Source: a virus
Strand: one strand, 5' to 3'
Virus record (IMG/VR): IMGVR_UViG_3300033145_002526
Coordinates: 1 to 22,812 of that record
DNA length: 22,812 bases
How positions within the stretch are numbered: position 1 is the first letter of the stretch; each line of letters opens with the position of its first letter. The notes under the pieces were generated by a model. The model was given only the letters and a program-made list of their open reading frames with translations, had not been told where the DNA came from and ran no database searches. Positions 14,921 to 20,159 of the stretch are shown piece by piece. A program made the position numbers and the translations under genes.

Positions 14921-15097
14921 GTGGATAAAGAACTACTTACTACCGATGAGCTTTGCCAGTGGCTCCGAATTAGCAGATCTACGGCTTGGCGCTGGCGGAA
15001 GGAAGGAATGCCCTTCATTGGACGCGGAAGAAGTATTCGGTATGAGAAAGCTAAGGTTCAAAAATGGTTAGAAAAGCAAACTAGCCAGAAAAATTGA
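14921..15097 (+). CDS. Small helix-turn-helix DNA-binding protein (excisionase/MerR-like)
   Basis: The 58-aa protein starts at GTG 14921 behind AAGGGGGTGG. An ATG at 14888 lies only five bases past the -10 box and would not be in the transcript. It has the Xis/DUF-HTH-17 pattern: LLTTDELCQWLRISRSTAWR, WRKEGMPFIGRGRSIRY, KAKVQKWLEK, that is, a winged helix with the recognition helix at RSTAWRWRKEG. Such proteins are phage excisionases or regulators. It is 5 kb from the integrase and heads the immA-parB operon, so regulator is the more likely role. It is followed directly by a structured leader. Confidence 0.8.
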   Translation: MDKELLTTDELCQWLRISRSTAWRWRKEGMPFIGRGRSIRYEKAKVQKWLEKQTSQKN

Positions 15098-15218
15098 GGA
15101 AGCCGCCCCTCGGCAAAGGTAATCGGCTTCCTCCCGAAACAGCCCCCGAAGGGGAATGCTCCATTGAACAGTATACCATGGAGCAACCTCCTCGGCAAGG
15201 GCACTAGAGGAGGTTTTT
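15096..15218 (+). promoter_or_regulatory. Three-hairpin leader burying the immA ribosome-binding site
   Basis: Three perfect inverted repeats follow in series. The first is GAGGAAGCCG/CGGCTTCCTC (15096-15105, 15124-15133). The second is TGCTCCAT/ATGGAGCA (15157-15164, 15178-15185). The third is ACCTCCTC/GAGGAGGT (15186-15193, 15207-15214). The last right arm is the Shine-Dalgarno of the next gene (ATG 15221), and TTTTT at 15214-15218 follows it. The third hairpin can therefore act as an intrinsic terminator or block translation. Hairpins two and three abut. CTCGGCAA occurs in the loop of hairpin one and again within hairpin three. The design suggests a switch responding to a protein, RNA or translation of the upstream HTH gene. 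Confidence 0.6.
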
Positions 15219-15220
15219 CT

Positions 15221-15640
15221 ATGCCCGAGCGCAAGGGTTTCGAGGTGATAAAGGTCAACAGGCTGCGAAATCCCGAGGCGGATCCGATATGGCAGCGGAT
15301 GGTAGACATGGCGACCAAGAGGGGTATTACTGTATATCTCGCTAACCAGATTTGCGAGAAAGTTATCGGCTTTTACTGCAAGCTAGAGGATCGTCAATAT
15401 ATCGCAATTGACTGGAACCTGACTGGCGAGAAACTGCGGTACGTCATGGCCCATGAGCTGGGGCACGCAGTGCTCCACGAAGGTAAGGCTGATTGGCTGT
15501 ACTACTACAAGAACCGTTACTACCGGAAGCAGGTCGAACAGGAGGCAAACGCCTTTGCGGAGAGGCTTCTGCGGTGGTTGGAAAGGAGAGGGAAGCTTGA
15601 AACTGCGGATCAGCGAAATCATAGTGGGCGAACGGCGTAG
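15221..15640 (+). CDS. ImmA/IrrE-family metallopeptidase
   Basis: This 139-aa protein has the zinc peptidase motif HELGH at residues 78-82 (VMAHELGHAVLHEGK) and a downstream glutamate in VEQEANAFAERLL (about residue 108) as third ligand. That is the ImmA/IrrE (DUF955) arrangement. In ICEBs1 and many prophages ImmA cleaves the element's repressor to trigger induction. Here the repressor encoded at the right end appears to be a LexA-type S24 protein, so the target may differ. Start ATG 15221 is chosen because GAGGAGGT lies just upstream; 15164 has no such signal. The 3' end overlaps the ParB-like start by 44 bases. Confidence 0.88.
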   Translation: MPERKGFEVIKVNRLRNPEADPIWQRMVDMATKRGITVYLANQICEKVIGFYCKLEDRQYIAIDWNLTGEKLRYVMAHELGHAVLHEGKADWLYYYKNRYYRKQVEQEANAFAERLLRWLERRGKLETADQRNHSGRTA

Positions 15641-16484
15641 AGAGGACTTGGGGGATATTGAAGCTCTGGCAAAGAGTATCCGGCAGTATGGATTGTTGCA
15701 CCCCATCGTGGTGGACGACAAGAAGCGTTTAGTAGCTGGCGAAAGGCGGCTTGAGGCATGTAAGCAGCTTGGGTGGGAGGAAATCTCAGTTACTTTCTTG
15801 GGGGAACTTACCGAAGAGCAACTTTGTGAGATCGAACTGGAAGAAAACATCCGCCGCAAAGACCTGAGCGAATACGAGTTATCAAAGAGCATGGTGGAAT
15901 TAGCAGAACTAAAAAAAGAAACTATGGCGACGCCCGCCATAGTTTTAGGAACAAGAGGTTCGGATGAAGGTTTTTACGAGGGTCGTAAAAACCCCGGCGG
16001 GCGACCTCCAAAAGACCGCATTCCAGAGAAAGCCATAGCTGAAGCGGTAGGAGTTCCCCTTCAGACATTGCGTGACGCTAAAGCTCATGTAGAGGCCGTA
16101 GAAGAATTCCCTGAACTAGCCTCTGTTCCCAAGACTCATGCCATTGAAATTGCTAGGCAATTGAAATCTGTGCCCGAACCTTTGCGGGAAGAAAAACGAC
16201 GCCAGATTAAACAGATACAGGAAGAAGGACAACGCAAAGAGGAACGTATCGAAGAGGTTTATCGTATCAAAAAATCGTTTCAACAAGTCCTGTACGGGGC
16301 AGCCACGCTCAAGATTGATGATGACCGTTTGAATGCTTGGCTTTCAAATATGCCCCAAGCCGACATTCAGAGGCAGTGGGAGCTAGTAGAAGAAGGAATA
16401 GCTAACTTAATGGTACTCCGGGACTACTTTAAAAAGATGTTTGGCGGACCAAGATTGGTGAAATTGGGGAGTGGTAAAAATTGA
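15597..16484 (+). CDS. ParB/Spo0J-like DNA-binding protein
   Basis: The 295-aa protein starts at TTG 15597 behind GGAAAGGAGAGGG. Residues 1-90 follow the ParB N-terminal fold: LKLRISEIIVGERRREDLGD, IEALAKSIRQYGLLHPIVV, KRLVAGERRLEACKQLGW, ELEENIRRKDLSEYE. GERR and ENIRR correspond to its CTP/nucleotide-binding boxes. A linker with two DNA hairpins follows, then a likely HTH (IAEAVGVPLQTLRDAKAHVE) and a charged helical C-terminus (LREEKRRQIKQIQEEGQRKE). Phage ParB-like proteins act in plasmid-like partition or as regulators. No ParA is visible, which favours a regulator. It lies in an operon with the ImmA and the next gene. Confidence 0.85.
   Translation: MKLRISEIIVGERRREDLGDIEALAKSIRQYGLLHPIVVDDKKRLVAGERRLEACKQLGWEEISVTFLGELTEEQLCEIELEENIRRKDLSEYELSKSMVELAELKKETMATPAIVLGTRGSDEGFYEGRKNPGGRPPKDRIPEKAIAEAVGVPLQTLRDAKAHVEAVEEFPELASVPKTHAIEIARQLKSVPEPLREEKRRQIKQIQEEGQRKEERIEEVYRIKKSFQQVLYGAATLKIDDDRLNAWLSNMPQADIQRQWELVEEGIANLMVLRDYFKKMFGGPRLVKLGSGKN
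15921..15993 (+). repeat. Two perfect inverted repeats inside the ParB-like gene
   Basis: ACTATGGCG/CGCCATAGT (15921-15929, 15935-15943) has a 5-base centre. GGTTTTTACGA/TCGTAAAAACC (15969-15979, 15983-15993) has a 3-base centre. Both fall in the linker between the ParB-fold and the putative HTH, where coding constraint is probably low. Possible roles are a parS-like binding site for the encoded protein, an mRNA element, or inserted palindromes. Confidence 0.8.
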
Positions 16485-16909
16485 AATGGAGCGAAGAAAT
16501 CCGGCAGGCATTTATCGAACAATTCGCGGGGACTGATTTTACGAGGGAAGAAGTAGAAGAATTTATTAAGCCATATTTTGATCTTGACCCAGAGAAGGCA
16601 TATAGGCAAGCTTTAGCCCGCGAAGCTCAGCGGCTTATAGCTTCATACAGGGACTCGCGAAATGTGCGGGACTGCTTTGGATTTGAGTTGGATGGACAGT
16701 TGAAGTTTGGTTGGCCCTTATATACCAGCGACTTGATAAAGCTCGAAAAAATGGAAGAACGATTGATTAAACAGAAAATGGGGTTGGAGAAATCTATTGC
16801 TAAAGTTCAGTCTCGAATTTGGTTACTTAAACACCAGGTGACTATCTTTGATGTAATAAATAATCGTAAGAGCGAGGACACCCAACAACCCTACAGTATC
16901 AATCCCTAA
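16481..16909 (+). CDS. Hypothetical helical protein in the immA-parB operon
   Basis: The 142-aa ORF starts at TTG 16481, overlapping the ParB-like stop by four bases, with GGGGAGTGG upstream. It is highly charged and mostly helical: WSEEIRQAFIEQFAGTDFTR, KAYRQALAREAQRLIASY. A middle segment RDCFGFELDGQLKFGWPLYT is followed by a predicted coiled coil (LIKLEKMEERLIKQKMGLEK) and a terminal helix. No catalytic motif or membrane segment is visible. The coupling to the ParB-like gene and a terminator 30 bases downstream show it ends this operon. It may be a partner of the ParB-like protein. Function unknown. Confidence 0.7.
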   Translation: MKWSEEIRQAFIEQFAGTDFTREEVEEFIKPYFDLDPEKAYRQALAREAQRLIASYRDSRNVRDCFGFELDGQLKFGWPLYTSDLIKLEKMEERLIKQKMGLEKSIAKVQSRIWLLKHQVTIFDVINNRKSEDTQQPYSINP

Positions 16910-16938
16910 TGACATAGGGACAGTAAAGCAACAGTGAC

Positions 16939-16970
16939 AAGCACCCTTCAGCGCGGGTGCTTTTGTTTTG
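16939..16970 (+). terminator. Rho-independent terminator of the immA-parB operon
   Basis: AAGCACCC (16939-16946) pairs with GGGTGCTT (16955-16962) around an 8-base loop and is followed by TTGTTTTG. It separates the accessory operon from the holin genes, which therefore need late read-through, anti-termination or a promoter not evident here. Confidence 0.8.
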
Positions 16971-16997
16971 TACTAATTTTACCTGGAGGTGGTAGCG

Positions 16998-17198
16998 TTG
17001 AGCGTGCAAGACGAAATTGCAATCTTACGCCAGGAAGTAGCCAGCCACAACGCGGATTTAGCCAATCTCAGAGACTGGCAAGCCCGGCAAAATGGGGATA
17101 TCCAGGATATACGCAAAATGGTCTTTAACCTGCTTGTTTTGAGCATATCCACGCTGACCGCCACTGTTGCCACCCTCCTGGGGGTGGTGCTGAAGTGA
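16998..17198 (+). CDS. XhlA-type holin-associated membrane protein
   Basis: This 66-aa protein starts at TTG 16998 with GGAGGTGG five bases upstream; GTG 16989 or 17004 are alternatives. The first ~45 residues are a charged amphipathic helix (LRQEVASHNADLANLRDWQA, NGDIQDIRKM) and the C-terminal ~22 are one membrane span (VFNLLVLSISTLTATVATLL). That is the haemolysin XhlA arrangement known from PBSX-like lysis cassettes, where XhlA works with a holin and amidase. The gene heads the lysis cassette here and overlaps the next start by four bases (GTGA). Confidence 0.8.
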   Translation: MSVQDEIAILRQEVASHNADLANLRDWQARQNGDIQDIRKMVFNLLVLSISTLTATVATLLGVVLK

Positions 17199-17491
17199 AA
17201 GGATTCTGGAACGATCCGGATGGATTAAATATTGCTGAATTGACTGTTCTTATCGCGCTTCCTCCCTGGGTTTATACAGCATACAAATATGCCCTGGCAG
17301 CCAACCTTTCTGCCAATCAGGTAGATTTTTTTCTTGTGCTGACTTATCCCCTGCTAGCGGTTCTAGGCAAGGAAGCGTTAATGCGTCTGCCTCAAATGTT
17401 GCACCAGAGGCGGACGAGTTTACCCCAAGATAAGTATGGAGGGAGGGATGATCGTGGTTCCTATCCGACAGATATTCCTCACGAAAGGTAG
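17195..17491 (+). CDS. Small membrane protein of the lysis cassette
   Basis: The 98-aa product begins at GTG 17195 within the stop of the XhlA-like gene and has GGGGGTGG upstream. It has two hydrophobic segments, AELTVLIALPPWVYTAYKYA (about residues 14-34) and VDFFLVLTYPLLAVLGKEAL (about 43-62), joined by a short turn. A basic tail (MLHQRRTSLPQDKYGGRDD) overlaps the amidase start by 44 bases. Two spans beside an XhlA-like protein suggest a holin or pinholin partner. I do not recognise a named family. Confidence 0.65.
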   Translation: MKGFWNDPDGLNIAELTVLIALPPWVYTAYKYALAANLSANQVDFFLVLTYPLLAVLGKEALMRLPQMLHQRRTSLPQDKYGGRDDRGSYPTDIPHER

Positions 17492-18230
17492 AGGCGGCAG
17501 GCCGGGGCGTAAAATTACGCCTAAAGCCTTGGTAATCCACTGGACGGCAAACACGGATAAGGGCGCAAATGCCAAGCGCAACCGGGACTACTTTGAGCAC
17601 CACCCGCAGAACAAAGTTTCCGCGCATTACATCGTAGACGACAAAGAAATAGTCCAGTGCATCCCCGAAGATGAAATGGCCTATCACGTGGGAGCCAGGC
17701 GTTACAAGCCCGAAGCCTTGGCGCGGCTCTCCAGTTACCCGAACGATTGCACCATCGGGATTGAGGTTTGCGTCAATCCCGATGGTAACTTTGACCGCGC
17801 CTTGAGGAATGCCGTTGAACTGGCCACCAACATATGCCGCCGCTATGGGTGGAGCAAAGATCAGCTCTGGAGACACTACGATGTTACGGGCAAGGTTTGT
17901 CCTGCTTTCTTTGTCAACGACGGGGACGCCTGGGCTTACAGGTTCGGCTCGGCTCACCAGGCGTGGAAACGGTTTAAGGCTGATGTTGAAATAGGACTGA
18001 TGGGTCTTCAAGAGACGGCAGATACTCCGGCCCAGCCAACGGGCGAAACTGGCCAAGTTGAGGAGGTTGCTGAAGACGTGACGCCAACAAAGGTTCTCTA
18101 CCGAAACAAGGAACTAGACGGCTTTATCAGGGACGGACGCACCTTTGTGGAGGTGCGGCGGCTATGTGAAACGTTCGGGAAGCAGGTAGTTTGGAACACT
18201 GAAAAACGGCTTGTGGAGGTAAGAGACTAA
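17448..18230 (+). CDS. N-acetylmuramoyl-L-alanine amidase endolysin with CuAO-N-like C-terminus
   Basis: The 260-aa lysin starts at ATG 17448 after GGAGGGAGGG; ATG 17436 would add four residues. Residues 1-170 are an Amidase_2/PGRP domain that cuts the amide bond between MurNAc and L-Ala of peptidoglycan. Zinc ligands are visible at H31 (LVIHWTAN), H143 (WRHYDVTG) and C151 (GKVCPAFF). SAHYIVDD, MAYHVG and TIGIEVCVNPDG are also typical. After a Glu/Thr/Pro linker (GETGQVEEVAEDVTPT), residues ~214-260 (LDGFIRDGRTFVEVRRLCET, FGKQVVWNTEKRLVEV) match the second half of a CuAO-N-like domain, probably for wall binding. There is no signal peptide, so release depends on the neighbouring holins. Confidence 0.92.
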   Translation: MIVVPIRQIFLTKGRGGRPGRKITPKALVIHWTANTDKGANAKRNRDYFEHHPQNKVSAHYIVDDKEIVQCIPEDEMAYHVGARRYKPEALARLSSYPNDCTIGIEVCVNPDGNFDRALRNAVELATNICRRYGWSKDQLWRHYDVTGKVCPAFFVNDGDAWAYRFGSAHQAWKRFKADVEIGLMGLQETADTPAQPTGETGQVEEVAEDVTPTKVLYRNKELDGFIRDGRTFVEVRRLCETFGKQVVWNTEKRLVEVRD

Positions 18231-18586
18231 TGCATGATTTGCTGATCAGAGTACTATATGACGTGCTTATTCTTCTAGCCACTGTCGCCGCCGGCTATAC
18301 CGTGGCGTGGTTCCGCAAACGCCTGGGCGTAGAGGGTATGAAGCGGATTGAGGCCGAGTTAGCCACGAAGCAGGAGCTCGCAGCCCTAGCCGTCAGATTC
18401 GTGGAACAGGTCTATCGGGATCTGCAGGGTGAACAGAAATACCAGAAGGCGGCCGAGTGGCTGGCGGCCAGGGCAGCGGAACTCGGCCTAGTGGTGACGG
18501 CGGACGAGATCAAGGGGCTCATCGAGGCTGCGCTTCGGGCGTTTAAAGACAAATTCGGCGAGGAATGGGCAAAGGTCGTGAAATAA
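18230..18586 (+). CDS. Phage holin, LLH family
   Basis: The 118-aa protein begins at ATG 18230, one base into the amidase stop, with GGAGGT upstream. An N-terminal membrane span (LLIRVLYDVLILLATVAAGY) is followed by a basic turn (AWFRKRLG). The soluble helical part has the LLH-type pattern: AALAVRFVEQVYRDLQGEQK, YQKAAEWLAARAAELGLVVT, EIKGLIEAALRAFKDKFGEE and W near the end. LLH holins (phage_holin_LLH) sit beside lysins in Firmicute phages and form the lesion that lets the lysin out. The XhlA-like protein upstream means this cassette has at least two candidate membrane-lesion proteins. Confidence 0.85.
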   Translation: MHDLLIRVLYDVLILLATVAAGYTVAWFRKRLGVEGMKRIEAELATKQELAALAVRFVEQVYRDLQGEQKYQKAAEWLAARAAELGLVVTADEIKGLIEAALRAFKDKFGEEWAKVVK

Positions 18587-18636
18587 TCACTGTTTCAAAC
18601 GCGGCTTGTACGTCATCCTCGTAGGAGGTGGTGGCC

Positions 18637-18921
18637 ATGCCTTCATGTGCCAAAATAGACTGTATCCACTACCTCCGCCCCGCCTGCATAGACTGCGTCT
18701 GGTCCGCACCTGACCGGCGAGACCGCTATCGGCCGGCGGTGCCCCGGATGCTGCCGAGCGAGTTGACCATTGAGGAAGTTGAAGTCATCGTCTGCGTCCT
18801 CGATCTCGCCTGGCAGTATAGCTGGCTTGGTGAGGAAGAAAAGGAGCGGGCAACGGCGGCCAGGGAAAAGCTGTTGCGGTACGTAGCGGACGAGTGCTGC
18901 TGGCACGGGCGGGTGGGGTAA
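18637..18921 (+). CDS. Cys-rich small protein, unknown function
   Basis: The 94-aa ORF starts at ATG 18637 with GGAGGTGG upstream; GTG 18628 is less likely. The N-terminus holds four Cys and a His in a zinc-knuckle-like order (CAKIDCIHYLRPACIDCVW). The C-terminal half is helical (LTIEEVEVIVCVLDLAWQYS, EKERATAAREKLLRYVADEC) and ends in CCWHG. The helical part is related to a headless fragment at 19806-19943 (WQYGWLDKREKEL, TAREKLLRYL). The gene follows the lysis cassette and precedes a strong terminator. It may be a zinc-binding regulator or superinfection factor; no family is recognised. Confidence 0.7.
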   Translation: MPSCAKIDCIHYLRPACIDCVWSAPDRRDRYRPAVPRMLPSELTIEEVEVIVCVLDLAWQYSWLGEEEKERATAAREKLLRYVADECCWHGRVG

Positions 18922-18953
18922 AAATTTTATAAGGAGGCAATATTTAGCTCAGG

Positions 18954-18983
18954 AACCCGGAGTGTTGGCCTCCGGGTTTTTTT
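18954..18983 (+). terminator. Strong rho-independent terminator after the lysis operon
   Basis: AACCCGGA (18954-18961) pairs perfectly with TCCGGGTT (18971-18978), followed by a T-run to 18983. An AAGGAGG at about 18931 upstream is not followed by a usable ORF, only a few codons to a TAG. Confidence 0.9.
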
Positions 18984-19032
18984 ATTTCTTGGGGTTGGGG
19001 TGAAAAAATCCTAAAAAATTTTTTAAAACCTC

Positions 19033-19060
19033 TTGACATATAGTGCATACATGCTATAAT
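19033..19060 (+). promoter_or_regulatory. Consensus promoter with an overlapping inverted repeat
   Basis: TTGACA (19033-19038) and TATAAT (19055-19060) are both perfect, with a 16-base spacer. An imperfect inverted repeat, TATAGTGCAT (19039-19048) against ATGCTATA (19051-19058), covers the spacer and -10 box and could be a repressor operator. The gene start is at 19098 behind AAAGGAGGAGG. A repressor such as the S24 protein at the right end or the nearby RHH protein could bind here. Confidence 0.8.
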
Positions 19061-19097
19061 TATCATAGACAGGATAATTAAGAAAGGAGGAGGAAAA

Positions 19098-19517
19098 ATG
19101 GCACAGTATACCGTCAAATATAGTTGCGGTCATGCTGGAGTAATAAGTCTCACTGGACCGGTCAAAGATCGTAAGGCAAAGTTAGATTGGTTCGAGAAGA
19201 GAGTATGCCCAGAATGCTACAAAGCCAAAAGGGAGGCGGACTCGGCGGAACTCCAGAGAGAGTATGGCTTAATCGAGCTTACCGGCAGTGACAAACAAGT
19301 GCAGTGGGCAAACAGCATCCGCGCGGAGTTCGTGGAACGGATGCAAGAACGTATAGATCGACGTGTTGCGCATGACGACCGCCAAAAAGCATTAGCAGCA
19401 CTTACTGCCGCTGTAAATACACAAGACACGGCAAAATGGTGGATTGACCACCGCAGTAATTTGTCTGCTGCACTTAACCCCATTTACGAGACAAAGGCAA
19501 AAGAAATTAGCACGTAA
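19098..19517 (+). CDS. Small protein with Cys/His cluster (zinc-ribbon-like)
   Basis: The 139-aa product starts at ATG 19098 with a strong AAAGGAGGAGG. Residues 4-45 show YTVKYSCGHAGVISLTG and KRVCPECYKAKREAD, which give CxH plus CxxC, enough for one zinc site. The C-terminal two thirds are helical: IELTGSDKQVQWANSIRAEF, MQERIDRRVAHDDRQKALAA, DTAKWWIDHRSNLSAAL. Proteins with a CGH...CPxC head and an LTGSxKQxxWAxxIR motif are found on plasmids and phages of Firmicutes, but their role is not known to me. It has its own consensus promoter, so it is probably expressed in the lysogen or early. It precedes an RHH gene. Confidence 0.75.
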   Translation: MAQYTVKYSCGHAGVISLTGPVKDRKAKLDWFEKRVCPECYKAKREADSAELQREYGLIELTGSDKQVQWANSIRAEFVERMQERIDRRVAHDDRQKALAALTAAVNTQDTAKWWIDHRSNLSAALNPIYETKAKEIST

Positions 19518-19580
19518 CCTCGGCCCGTTGGGGGCCGTAACCCTGGCACCCGCCGCAAGGCAGGAGAAAGGAGAAAGGAA

Positions 19581-19805
19581 ATGACTAAGAAACGCATAGG
19601 GCGGCCAAGACGTGCTACCCAGCCGCAAACTCAGATTGTGGTGTACCTGGACTTACTCACGCTGGAACAGATGGATCGGGTGGCCGATCGCGAAGGTGTA
19701 TCCCGATCCGAGTGGATAAGAGCAGCGATTCGGGAAAAGCTGGAGAGAGAAAAAGAACGACGCCCCGAGACTCTTATCATTCCTGGAGCCCACAATCGGG
19801 ATTGA
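19581..19805 (+). CDS. Ribbon-helix-helix (CopG/Arc-type) regulator
   Basis: This 74-aa protein starts at ATG 19581 after GAGAAAGGAGAAAGG. A basic arm (KKRIGRPRRATQPQ) leads to the RHH fold: strand TQIVVYLDLLTLEQMDRVAD, turn REGVSRSEWIRAAIREKLER. The VSRSEWIRxAI motif is the hallmark of the family. RHH dimers bind operators through the strand, often autoregulating small operons or TA modules. A GC hairpin (CGGCCC/GGGCCG, 19521-19537) lies in the gap after the upstream gene. The TGA at 19803-19805 is in frame with the downstream paralogue fragment. Confidence 0.85.
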   Translation: MTKKRIGRPRRATQPQTQIVVYLDLLTLEQMDRVADREGVSRSEWIRAAIREKLEREKERRPETLIIPGAHNRD

Positions 19806-19943
19806 ACTGGTAACCTCCGCCTTACCAAGTGCTGGCAGTACGGCTGGTTAGACAAGCGCGAGAAAGAATTAGTCGATACGGCCAGGGAGAAGCTACTCCG
19901 ATACCTGCGATTTGTTGATGGCAAGAGTATGACTCCATTTTGA
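19806..19943 (+). pseudogene. Headless fragment related to the Cys-rich protein at 18637
   Basis: Directly after the RHH stop the same frame stays open to TGA 19941-19943 and encodes CWQYGWLDKREKELVDTARE and KLLRYLRFVDGKSMTPF. This aligns with AWQYSWLGEEEKER and TAREKLLRYV in the gene at 18637. There is no usable start codon or ribosome-binding site before the homologous part and the Cys-rich head is absent. It therefore looks like a decayed partial copy. Its last codons overlap an arm-like repeat of the attachment region. Confidence 0.7.
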
Positions 19944-19949
19944 TTCCCA
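19930..19949 (+). repeat. Left arm-type repeat of the attachment region
   Basis: TGACTCCATTTTGATTCCCA contains TTGATTCC and TGACTCC 11 bases apart. It matches the right repeat (20193-20212) at 18 of 20 positions, with the C/T variation swapped. A short palindrome TCCCAACTTGGGA (19945-19957) overlaps its end. Paired sites about one helical turn apart on both sides of a core are typical of integrase arm sites. Assignment is inferred. Confidence 0.55.
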
Positions 19950-19970
19950 ACTTGGGATGTAGGGTTGCTT

Positions 19971-19990
19971 TTATCTGCATTTATTTGCAT
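19971..19990 (+). repeat. Tandem decamers near the left arm
   Basis: TTATCTGCAT is followed directly by TTATTTGCAT, differing at one base, with a looser ACATCGCAT after it. Direct repeats between arm and core are often binding sites for excisionase or accessory DNA-bending proteins. This is inference from position only. Confidence 0.4.
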
Positions 19991-20094
19991 ACATCGCATA
20001 TACCCCCAGACCGCCAATGCTAGGTGCTACAACGGTTTTGGCCGTTAGGCGGCGCGGAGCAAGACATGGGCGGAAGGGGCAAATTGACAGGGGG

Positions 20095-20144
20095 TCTGCT
20101 TGACGCGCAGGGGGTCAGAGGTTCAAATCCTCTCGGACGCACCA
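20095..20144 (+). other. 3' half of a tRNA(GAC, Val-type): attachment core
   Basis: The DNA folds as the 3' part of a tRNA. It has an anticodon stem TCTGC/GCAGG with 7-base loop TTGACGC (anticodon GAC at 20102-20104) and a variable loop GGGTC. The T arm is AGAGG-TTCAAAT-CCTCT, followed by the acceptor strand CGGACGC, discriminator A and encoded CCA. The matching 5' acceptor (GCGTCCG) and a D arm are not found upstream, so it is not a complete tRNA gene. Tyrosine integrases commonly use tRNA 3' halves as crossover sites, and the integrase gene ends 16 bases away. It is therefore very probably the att core. Confidence 0.82.
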
Positions 20145-20159
20145 GGAATGATAAAGGTT

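Noticed and set aside
15383-15940. Minus-strand 185-codon frame over the immA/parB genes
   Set aside because: It is Ser-rich, spans two clear plus-strand genes and has no ribosome-binding site.
17250-18056. Minus-strand 268-codon frame opposite the amidase gene
   Set aside because: The plus strand encodes an unmistakable Amidase_2 protein with all zinc ligands. The minus frame has no recognisable domain.
19631-20017. Minus-strand 128-codon frame over the RHH gene and attachment region
   Set aside because: The plus strand has a clear RHH motif and the minus frame runs into att repeats. No supporting start signal.
20095-20144. Complete tRNA gene
   Set aside because: Anticodon arm, T arm and 3' acceptor with CCA are present, but no matching 5' acceptor strand or D arm was found upstream, so only a 3' half is called.
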